A stretch of DNA of 64,000 nucleotides from Nicotiana tabacum (Eukaryota; Streptophyta; Magnoliopsida; Solanales; Solanaceae), in contig NC_134087.1 in assembly GCF_000715075.1 (NCBI RefSeq), positions 102,339,161 to 102,403,160 of the forward strand, written 5' to 3'. Shown one piece after another: positions 11,784 through 21,177 of this stretch; the first letter of the stretch is position 1, and every line of letters begins with the position of its first letter. The translations under genes were made by a program, and so were the position numbers. The notes beneath the pieces were generated by a model. The model searched no databases and had not been told where the DNA came from. It saw only the letters and a list, made by a program, of their open reading frames with translations.

Positions 11784-12165
11784 TTGTATTGTTTAGTTAT
11801 ACTTCTACGTGTACACTGAAGATCTTTCCACATATTTTCTTAGAGACAACAATCGTATGTGTTTCCCTTTCTTTCAAGAGTTTCTTTCTCTTGGAAATCT
11901 CCACTTGCTCTTAAAGCTCTCTTTGTTCTTGCTGGGTGTAGCTACAAGTGTGTTCCGCTTTTAACTTTTTCCCAGATCTTCTTCTCTTTTCTCTTTTTTT
12001 TTCCTTTCGTAATATTTTGGGTTGTTTATACTTTTTTTTTTCGGTGTTTTTTTAGGTGCTTTTTCTGATTCTCTGAATACTTTTTAGTTTTGCAATTTCA
12101 TGCCTGTGGTGTGCTAAATCCGAGTGTGTGACTGGGAGTAGACGGGAATTAGCGCTATAATTTTA
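11784..12165 (+). repeat. Left arm of a ~380-bp inverted repeat
   Basis: It matches 16182-16562 in reverse complement, from TTGTATTGTTTAGTTATACTT at the outer end to AGCGCTATAATTTTA at the inner end. Differences are scattered single bases and small indels. The pyrimidine-rich middle yields a meaningless 69-aa ORF. Arms flank 4.0 kb of AT-rich DNA. Confidence 0.85.
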
Positions 12166-15100
12166 CTTGTTCATTTTTGTTACTTGCAGTACCAATTAGC
12201 AGCAAATTACCCAAGAAACAGAACCGCATGGTTATACATCCCTTAATGTCACTTAGAGCTCTTACCACAAGAGCATTATTATTTGCAACATCAAGAGTAT
12301 GACAGCAAAAGCATGAGACTTCATAAAAGAATTTAGATTTCATAGTTTCTATAAACTCAACAACCTGAGAAACCTCATCCACAATCTAAGAATAGTGTAA
12401 AATAAAAGCTGATAATTTAGCAACTTGCTTCACTATCGGACTCCGTCTAATAAATCATCTCTACGCGATGACAGAAGATAAATTTATGGCTTCATGTCAA
12501 GAGAAAACAATTATAATGAATGTTCATTCATTTGATCATACTACACATAAAAAAAAGCAAGATAAATATGGGGTGCAGACTGTTCATTCTGGTCTCAATT
12601 TGGACCAGGGAGATTGGTATTTAGACAATCGTTCTAACACCTCACGAATTAAAAGGAGTCACCTCATTATGATGATGAATATGTGTGTTACGCACAAAGC
12701 TAAAGAGAAAGTTTCATTTAAAATAGACCTGTGCAATTATTTCGATTGGTACTTTTCAGTTTCTTTTACATAATTTCCTTAAAGCAATACATCTTTGATC
12801 TCCTCCACCTTCAATTCTCCCCTAATAAGAAAAAACAAATTAGATCCATTAGATAGCTAATATATAAATTATATAAGTCCAGCTGAATTTTGAGTAAGAA
12901 TGTTGATAAATATTACAAATCAGTAAGTGTAGTTGAAGAATCAACCATTAATCTTTCTTTTAGTCTTAAACCTTGAACTTTCAAAATAACATAGAATGTT
13001 ACAAGATCACACTCCAATCCAACAACCACCTCGCAAATCATCAATTTGACTTACGCCATTGTATGCTATATGAGAGTGTATCATCCAAAACTGTTACCTA
13101 TACATCGATCAGACAATGATTTGTAGCATTTTTACTACCTTTTGTCTCCTAATTTTTTTTATTGAGTATAATTTGAAGCAATGTTACTACCGATCACCTT
13201 CCAGAACTTTTTATCAGTCTAATTAAACAGTATAGATAGATTGACATTTTAGAATAGTTGAATACTTGAATTAGTTGGAGATTTTTGTAAAAGCTATCTG
13301 AAGAGTAACAATATTGTGTCTTTCTAATTTGAATTAATGAAGATAGCAGACGTTGTCGCTACCAAGAACTACCAAGAACCTTGAGCTGGCAAATTAAAAT
13401 GAGAGTAGTTATTCACATGCTTGCATACAATTTTAAAGTTGTAGAACGATTTTATTTAATGCTGAACACAAATTCAGTCTCTCTTACCTCTCCTCTATCC
13501 AGTGTACCTATACATCTGTTCTGTACAAATAGGCCATGCTATAGCGCTAAAGGCAAAAACTCCAACTCTTTACAATTGATTAGATAAATAAAAGTGCATT
13601 AAATTGTTAAACAATAATAGAGGGCAAGCTATCTCAACGTTAAAATTTTTTATCTTTTTTTATTTTTATTTTACAAAAGCTGTTGTTCTATTGATCACTA
13701 ACGCATCCATAGCACCACTATCATGGGAAAGATCTGATTTAAGCAAGAGATATAGAGAAGAAACTGCTACAAGGTGTACGTGAGATGTGAAAAATAATCA
13801 GGACAAAAGAGCATAGGTCTTAGAGCAACTGTTAGTTGATAAACCTTCAATCAACAAACTTAATTTCTTTAAAAGTAAGATGAAGGGCCGTAACACATGC
13901 TAAAAGTGTCAATGTTTAACTATAGCAAAGACAGAAATCCGATGGTTAAAGAAAGCATAAAAGTTCTCACTCTTGCCACACCTAACCTTGTCCTTTTTGT
14001 TTCTTCTACTAATGAACAAAAAAATTATTATCCAACAAATGCATGTAATAAATACATACTCATACAATTTGGTTCCTTTCCATACTTTCGGGGATACAAA
14101 TTCAACAAACTCTATTTTGGTTAATGGGCTATGTCAAATACGAAATTTTAATACTGCTTCATAACACCTTCTAAAAGTATTTCTAAACCTATATAATATT
14201 TTTTTAATATTTTTTCCCGATTCACAAGAATGAACAACTTTATAAATATTGAAGGCAATCCTAATCTAATACTCCACAAGTAACCCAAAAATAACTCTCA
14301 TCACAGTTCAATAACCATAAACTAACATGAAATGTATGCAAAAGAAGGGGTATGCTTAATTTGATCATATTGGAGTTTGAAAAGATAAGTTGACTATGCT
14401 AATGCAAATTGCCAGACAGAGTGAATACCGAATAAAAAAGAAGCAAGTCGATGCATTCATATAGAGAAGTTATTAGGAGGATTCGAAAAAGAAAAAGAAA
14501 ATAAAGTATCATATCTAGCCGAAAGTATGAGAATTAAAAATTAAGGCTAAAAAACGCATACCATTTTTAGAGTTTGCTAATAGATTCGGTGAATAGCTGT
14601 CAACAATTTTATGTGCTTCCCAGAAAATCTGCACTACCAGAATCAAAAGCATACATAGTACAATCAAAACATGAAAAAACAAAAAGAACAAAAAAACTAA
14701 ATAGTGTAGAAATATAAAACAGAGAGAAATTCACAGAACTACTCACTGCTAGAAGGCGATGAAATCAAAGAAGCTACTGAAGATTTTGATTTTGAGCCAT
14801 AAAAAGCAAAATAGAAAAGGAGAAGTCTCTGTACGTTGGGTACTCAATACCACAAGAGCCTTATTATTTGCAACATCCAGAACTATACTGACCAGTGACA
14901 AAAGGTGATGGCACATTAAATTTATTAAGTTACAATGGAGGTTGCAATCACACGCTTTCCATTTACTCCATGCCAATCCAGAATGGAAGTATTTGCACCC
15001 GCATCTGAATTGCTAAGTGTACCGATTTATTATCTCCCTTCTGAGCCTATGTTCTCGTGTGTAATGAAAATACTGATTTCTCTTCCTATTGCTAAATAGT

Positions 15101-16181
15101 TTTTCACTCAATTTTTAAGAATGATTGACACATCAACGCTTCTTGCCTTAAAAGAGAAAACTTTTCTAAATGCCATTACACAGTATGTTCTAGTGGGAAT
15201 TAGAGACCTAAAGCATTGATATCTGAGATTGTGCACAGCTAATAGAAATTAAATGTTCCGTATGAAGATTTTGAATTCATCCTTTATGTCACTTAAATTT
15301 TACTAACTTCTCCATAAGACACATGCTGATATCCTTAATCGAAGGGGGAAAAAGAGGAGATAAACGCTGATATAATGAAGCTAAGGAGGGGACGATTTTG
15401 ATGATGAATGCCCACACCAATTTGATGTTTCTAGTTCTGTATCTTTTCTATAAATACTAATTTTGTAGATTGATAGTTTGTCTTTTTGTCAGCTCACCTA
15501 AATTTACCTGCTCTCATATACAAAGAATTTTAACCCCCCCCCCCCTCTCCCCCCCAATTATGTGAAGTAAATTAATTTTTTTTGTGCCATTGAGCACTCC
15601 TTTTTTAACAACAATATTTGTTTGACTATGAAGAATTTTCGTAATACAATTTGTGGGAAAGCAAAGAGGCTAAGCTTCAACATGGACGGATCGTGCAATG
15701 GAAAAGCCTCAGAGGATCACAAATATAATGCCAACTTAAAGCTTCTAAAAGCACCCATCTCAAAATCCGAAATAAAGGTGAAAAGAACTTTCAGAGTAGC
15801 TAAATAATTAACAATTTTTATATTCCTGTGTATATCTAAAAGAAAAAATTTAAAATTTAAAATACCTAAAAGGTACACAACAAAGCACTAAATCGAAGAG
15901 GAACCGTCGAAGAAAGAGATTAAGCCAGTAAACATTTACTAACCTCCGATTGTTTCTTTCAATATCTCATCGGTATCAATATATTTATCACTGTGATCAT
16001 CCTTTTCACTACGCATGTTGGAATTGTTACTGCAAAATAAAACACTTGATACAGCCAATAAAAGGGCATGAAACCAACATCAGCACAAGCCACCACAACC
16101 AAATCTAAATCGCGAATCATTTATTTTCAAAAATCCACCACCAAATTAAATATGGAATCCATCATGTATTTTAGAAAAATC
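12166..16181. other. AT-rich DNA between the inverted repeats
   Basis: No supported gene. ORFs at 12468-12773 (101 aa, plus) and 15622-15807 (61 aa, plus) have no recognisable motif. A 30-bp motif (minus strand GATGTTGCAAATAATAA.GCTCTTGTGG) occurs at both ~12270 and ~14860. A C-tract lies at 15534-15556. Confidence 0.4.
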
Positions 16182-16562
16182 TAAAATTATAGCGCTAATT
16201 CCCGTCTACTCCCAGTCACACACTCGGATTTAGCACACGACAGTCATGAAATTGCAAAACTAAACAGTATTCAGAGAATCAGAAAAAGCACCTAAAAAAA
16301 CACCGAAAAAAAAAGTACAGACAACCCAAAATATTACGAAAGAAAAAAAAAAGAGAAAAGAGAAGAAGATCTGGAAAAAAGTCAAAAGCGGAACCCACAT
16401 GTAGCTACACCCATCAAGAACAAAGAGAGCTTTAAGAGCAAGTGGAAATTTCCGAGAGAAAGAAACTCTTGAAAGAAAGGGAAACACCTACGATTGTTGT
16501 CTTTGAGAAAATATGTGGAAAGATCTTCAGTGTACACGTAGAAGTATAACTAAACAATACAA
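16182..16562 (-). repeat. Right arm of the ~380-bp inverted repeat
   Basis: Reverse complement of 11784-12165. On the minus strand this arm sits a little over 100 bases inside the junction at 16670, with leader-like sequence between (TTTCGACATGGCTGTTTTTGG). It could be the 5' region of one unit, with the left arm being an inverted copy of it. Confidence 0.85.
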
Positions 16563-16639
16563 AGACACGTAAATGACATTGATAAGAGATGCGAAACGTC
16601 CAAAATACCCTCCACTTTATTTTAAATGACCAAAAACAG

Positions 16640-16700
16640 CCATGTCGAAACTCTAGCTCCTCTATATAACTAGGCGATGATGGCCTGTGCATTTAACTCT
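16640..16700 (-). other. Helitron-like junction 1 (CTAG at 16670-16673)
   Basis: Minus strand: AAATGCACAGGCCATCATCG then CCTAG, then TTATATAG. Same layout as the junction at 10514, with one change in the GCACGGG arm. Confidence 0.3.
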
Positions 16701-18010
16701 GCGTGTTAGCTAATTGTAATATAAATATAACTGGATACGAATTTTATTTGACTTGTATGAAACAAGTGGCTGCAGTCTTTGGTCTTCTTTGTGGTCCTTT
16801 TTCTTCACCAAGAACATCTGCAAACAAATAAATATGTTGTAAATTAGAAGGTTATCGCAAAACATCTCGATATATGGAAACAATATTTACTAAATGAGTA
16901 AAACTTGTAGTGGAACTCTTAAGAAATGAAGAAGACGGAAAAATGAATCAAAATGTGACCACAACATTACAACTTCATAAAACGTTGAGGTGAGACAATT
17001 AAGTATTGAACACATACCATATGCTATGAGATTGCAGAATAGAAAAAGGATGAAACTCAAATTAAATTCCACAAGCAATCTAGTAATTTATTTATAACCC
17101 TGCAGTTGATGCTTTCTATCATGAAATAAATTTAGATAAATACATTGTTCAATTTTTTTTTTGGATCGGTACATATATCTCGTCTCTTTGGGGACATCTG
17201 AATTCTGATATAAAAAAACACATATAGCTCAACTTTTACGTGAATTCTAAAAACTCATTGAGCTGAATAAATTATTGAAGTTAGGACTTAATGTTTGGAT
17301 TACTTCATAAGAGAGGCAAATGCAAGACAACATATTCCTTTTCAAATACTCAATTTGAGGTTGTGTTGTAATTCTGTCATAGTCTTAATAAAATCCACGA
17401 CATTTATTTTTGATAAATTTCAACACAACAACAGTGCTGAAATGTCTACACTATAATCCCCTCCATTCTTTTTCAGAATCAACCTGCAAGATATCTGAGA
17501 GTTGAGAATACCAAAAGAAAGATCACACATGCTAATACAAAAATATATGTTTCAGCAAGCAGACAACAATCAATTTTATGGTTTGCTGCAATACAAAGAA
17601 TATCTAGGCAAAACTATGTATAATGCAGCCATGAAGTGAATAATTAAAAGAAGCCACAAAGATATATTGCCTGTGGATTTGTCCCAATTGCAATGATACG
17701 ATTTACCCAGTACACGACATGTCTAATATTGCACAAGTGCCATTTTTTCTTCTTTTTCCCTCTTTCTGTATTGATAGTACTATAAATCTCCTTCATTGGT
17801 CAAATAGAAAAGAATAAAGAATCCAGCCAGCTCATCCTATCATTTCTTGATTCAGTTATAGAGAGAATGTAGTTTTGTGGTACCAATTTAAAGAAACCTA
17901 TCCAATACTGCTTTGTATATTCTGTTACATAAATTACATCATCGTATAACAGGCTATTAAATCTTACTCCCGTTATCTCATCACTATTCATTATGATATG
18001 AAGCGCATCA
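16670..18010. other. Flanking AT-rich DNA left of LTR element 1
   Basis: No gene seen. It belongs to the same old substrate as 29040-33181, since LTR element 1 inserted between them (TSD TAAAA on both sides). Confidence 0.5.
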
Positions 18011-18015
18011 TAAAA
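18011..18015. repeat. Target-site duplication TAAAA, left
   Basis: TAAAA immediately precedes the TGTGATGACC start of the 5' LTR and is repeated at 29035-29039, right after the ...GTCGTGACA end of the 3' LTR. Confidence 0.95.
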
Positions 18016-18715
18016 TGTGATGACCCAAACCTGTTTTCTTACCCATTATGTGCTTCCGAGGCCTTGAAAACCTCATTTAGAGTCGTTTTGATTTGCGTGC
18101 GCAGTCCGAACGCATAGCCGAAAAGCTTAAATATGAAATTCTATGAAAAATGTTAAGTCTTGACTTTAAAATGAATAAATTTGACTTCGGTCAATATTTT
18201 GGGTAAACGGACCCGGACCCGTGATTTGACGGTCCCGAAGAGTCCGTAGGAAAATATGGGACTTGGGCGTATGCCCAAAATCGGAATCCGAGGTCCCTAG
18301 CCCGAGAAATGAATTTTTAAGTGAAACTGTTTTTAGAAATTGTTTAAGGAAATTTGAAGTGAAAACTGATTAGAAAGCAATGGTATCGGGCTTGTATTTT
18401 GGTTCCGGCGCCCGGTACAGGTCTTATATATGACATGAGTCATTCCTGTGAAATTTGGTTAAAAACGGACGTCGTTTGACGTGATCCGGACCTTAATTGA
18501 GAAATTTTATTGATCTCGAGGTTTAATTCGACGCTCGTGATGTTATTTTGGTCATTTGAGTACATGAATATGTCCGTAGGATATTTTTGAGGTTGTGTGT
18601 ATACTTGGATTGGAGTTTCGAGGGCTCAGATGAATTTCGAGTGGGCTCCGGAATGCCTTAGACTTAGAAAGTCAGATGTTGCAGGTTCAGGAAGTTGTAG
18701 TCTCTAAACCCTCTA

Positions 18716-18855
18716 GTGCGGTCCGCGAGAAATCGCGTGTGACCGCGGAGGGGCTAGCGCCGCCGCGGTCGCCTTTGTGCGGTCCGCGGTGGAGGCTGTG
18801 CGGCCGCGGTCCATTTGGTGCGGTCCGCACTGGGGGTCTGAGAGGGGTATAAATA
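18716..18855 (+). promoter_or_regulatory. CpG-rich palindrome block and TATA box, 5' LTR of element 1
   Basis: Repeated GCGGTCCGC, GCGGCCGC and CCGCGG motifs (18716-18830) sit just upstream of TATAAATA at 18848-18855. The copy in the 3' LTR is at 26862-26981 and has lost about 20 bp. The block is the most GC-rich part of an otherwise AT-rich LTR. It could be an upstream promoter element. Confidence 0.65.
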
Positions 18856-19284
18856 AACGGGAATTTCAGTTATTTTTCACTTTTCAAAACCCCAAAACAT
18901 AAGAGGCGATTTTTCAAACAACCTTTCTTCTCCAAAACGTTGGTAAGTGATTTCTAACTCATTTTCTTTACTCTTTAACATCTCTTAACATGATTTCAAC
19001 TTCAAATCAAAGATTTTCATGGGGGAAATTGGGTGTTTTGGGTAGAACCTAGGTTTTCTAAATTTGGAGATTTGGACCTCAAATTGAGGTCCGATTTCAA
19101 AATAAATTATATATTTGGATTCGTGGGGGAATGGGTAATCGGGTTTTGGTCCGAACCTGGGGTTTCGACCATGTGGGCCCGGGGTGATTTCTGACTTTTG
19201 GATAAAACTTTAGAAAACTCATTTTCATGCATTGGGGTTGATTCATTTAGCACTTATTGATGTAATTAAGTAACTTGTGACTAG

Positions 19285-19357
19285 ATTCGAGCGGATTGGT
19301 GGTGGAATCAAGGGGTAAAGCTATAGTTGAGACTTGAGTGGTGATCAAGGCATCGAG
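19285..19357 (+). other. Predicted LTR leader mini-exon, element 1
   Basis: A 73-nt segment bounded by GTGACTAG|ATTCGAG and CATCGAG|GTAAGTG. The upstream donor-like TTG|GTAAGT is at 18943, 342 nt before it and 95 nt after the TATA. Equivalent segments occur in elements 2, 3 and 4. Splicing is inferred, not shown. Confidence 0.5.
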
Positions 19358-19721
19358 GTAAGTGTTTGGTCTAACCCTAGCTTGAGGGATTAGGAGTTGA
19401 GTCATACTTGCTACTTGCTTCTTGTTGAGTACATCGTATAGGCATGGTGACGAGTATCTATACGTTGGTGTCAAGCATGACCGTGAGTCTTAAATTGAAA
19501 GTTGTTGTGTTCTTAAATGACACTTGGGTGATTTACTTAATGATCTTCTATGATTGAGAATTTTCAATAATTGAACTGAGTACAAGTTGAGTTGAGGTTA
19601 GTTATAGCTGATTCTCCCTTGCCGGGATGACTAATTCAATATTGTTGTCCCTTGCCGGGAAAATTATAACATTGTTGTGTTCCCTTGCCGGGATTTCTTG
19701 TGATTGTGTGATGAAATGTAA

Positions 19722-20261
19722 ATGGGAGCGAGTGGTATGCTTACCACAAGATATAATGAAATGGGAGCGGGTGGTACGCCTACCACAAGATATAATAAAA
19801 TGGGAGCGGGTGATACGCCTGCCACCAAATATAATAAAATGGGAGCGGGTGGTATGCCTGCCACAAAATATAATGAAATGGGAGCGGGTGGTACGCCTAC
19901 CACGAAATATAATGAAATGGGAGCGGGTGGTACGCCTACCACGAGATATAATGAAATGGGAGCGGGTGGTATGCCTACCACGAGATATAATGAAATGGGA
20001 GCGGGTGGTATGCCTACCACGAGATATAATGAAATGGGAGCGGGTGGCACGCCTACCACAAGATATATTGAAGTGGGAGCGGGTGGTACGCCTACAACGA
20101 GATATAATGAAATGGGAGCGGGTGGTACGCGTACCACGAGATATAATAAAATGGGAGCGGGTGGTACGCCTACCATAAGATATACTAAAATGGGAGCGGG
20201 TGGTATGCCTACCACAAGATATGAGAAAATGGGATCGTGTTGTAAGCCTGCAACAAGATGA
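19722..20261. repeat. 39-bp tandem hairpin array, 5' LTR of element 1 (14 units)
   Basis: Units begin ATGGGAGCGGGTGGTACGCC and end ACCACAAGATATAATGA, about 39 bp each. Each contains GTGGTA-CGCC-TACCAC, a 6-bp stem with a 4-base loop. The last unit has GTTGTA...TGCAAC, changed on both arms. Because 39 is a multiple of three, long ORFs (183, 183 and 179 aa) stay open on both strands; they are artefacts of the repeat. Confidence 0.95.
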
Positions 20262-20983
20262 AGCTGAAAGTGAAAGTTGCCTTATTTCTCTTTATCTGTG
20301 TTAGAAGTTAAATTGTAGTTTCCTTACTATTCCTTGATATTCTGTTTTATCTGCTACCCCGGAGCATGTTTCCCCTTTCCCAACTTTGAGTGTTCATTAC
20401 CTGTTTGCTTTTACGCCATATAGTATATAACTGCATAGGTTTATCTGGAGTCTGGTCCTAGCCTCGTCACTACCTCACCGGGGTTAGGCCAGACACTTAC
20501 CAGCACATGGGGTCGGTTGTGCTGATACTACACTCTGTGCTCTTTTGCAGAGATCCAGGTCTTGGACAACAGCAGTAGCGTGAGAGCCATCTTTCAGTCC
20601 AGTGAGACACCGAGGTAGCCTTGTAAGCGTCCGCAGGCTCGGCGTCTCCTCTATCTTTATTTTAGTCTGTTATCTCATGTATTCGAGACAAACAATTTAT
20701 ATTTTTGTTTCCAACGGTTGTATTTAGTACTCTTAGAAGTTCGTGAGTAATGTGACACCAGTTCTTGGGTAGAGGCATATGTTGATTTCCGTATTATTGT
20801 TGAGTTTCTTTAATTTAAGTCTTCCGTACATTTATTAAATTTTTCTGTTTTCATGCTATCACTGATAATCATTAAAAAGAGTGATTTGTTAATGCAGTAA
20901 GCTGTTAAGGGTTGGCTTGTCTAACTCATATTAGTAGGCGCCATCACGACTTCCTAGGATGGGAAATCCAGGTCGTGACAAAT

Positions 20984-20995
20984 TGGTATCAGAGC
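20984..20995 (+). other. Primer-binding site (initiator Met tRNA), element 1
   Basis: TGGTATCAGAGC, three bases after the LTR end, is the standard plant site complementary to the 3' end of initiator methionine tRNA. It continues TCTAGGTTA. Confidence 0.95.
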
Positions 20996-21177
20996 TCTAG
21001 GTTACATAGGTCTCACAACTCACGGACAAGCTTAGCAGAGTATGAGGGATCGATATGGAGACGTCTGTATTTATCCCCCAGAGGCTACAGAGTTAGGAAA
21101 ATCTCACATTTGTTTTTTCTTGTCGTGCGGATTTGTTCCTCTAATGCTAATTGGATTTCTACTCTATTCTTTCGCAG

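Larger units (their letters stand above)
10514..16669 (-). mobile_element. Possible Helitron-like unit between two CTAG junctions
   Basis: The two ends share a 70-base block: GACGAAAAACAGCCACGTCG ... TATATAAACTAGG near 10470-10517 and GACCAAAAACAGCCATGTCG ... TATATAACTAGG near 16628-16674. On the minus strand each junction reads GCAC(G/A)GG...CCTAG then TTATATAG. This resembles a Helitron 3' end (GCACGGG arm, CTAG) followed by an AT-rich 5' start. The full 3' hairpin is not intact, no Rep/helicase is visible, and the 5' TC is absent. The unit is weakly supported. Confidence 0.3.
18016..20980 (+). repeat. 5' LTR of element 1
   Basis: The order inside is: TGTGATGACCC start; CpG-rich block 18716-18830; TATA 18848; donor-like GTAAGT 18943; mini-exon 19285-19357; three CCCTTGCCGGGA copies (19615-19697); hairpin array 19722-20261; TTTTGCAG|AGATCC acceptor-like site at 20550; TTGTATTTAGTA near 20728; end GGTCGTGACA. 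Confidence 0.95.

Noticed and set aside
11859..12068. 69-aa ORF with a hydrophobic C-terminus, matched by a 75-aa ORF at 16260-16487 on the other strand
   Set aside because: Their similarity comes from the inverted DNA repeat; both are translations of a pyrimidine-rich non-coding stretch.
12468..12773. 101-aa plus-strand ORF
   Set aside because: No recognisable motif, AT-rich random composition, no promoter or splice context.
12250..14890. 30-bp shared motif (minus strand GATGTTGCAAATAATAA) at ~12270 and ~14860
   Set aside because: Too short to support a duplicated gene; flanks do not align. Kept only as a note in the region entry.
15534..15556. C-rich tract as a possible structured element
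   Set aside because: Simple low-complexity tract with no partner or conservation to judge by.
19627..20215. Long repetitive ORFs on both strands that look like a 13-residue-repeat protein
   Set aside because: They arise from a 39-bp LTR tandem repeat that lacks stops in several frames on both strands; no start context or conserved fold is visible.
19722..20261. Regular short repeats that could be mistaken for a CRISPR array
   Set aside because: Units are contiguous and near-identical with no unique spacers, in a plant retrotransposon LTR, and no cas genes are present.
20984..20995. TGGTATCAGAGC as a possible tRNA gene fragment
   Set aside because: It is the retrotransposon primer-binding site; no cloverleaf surrounds it.
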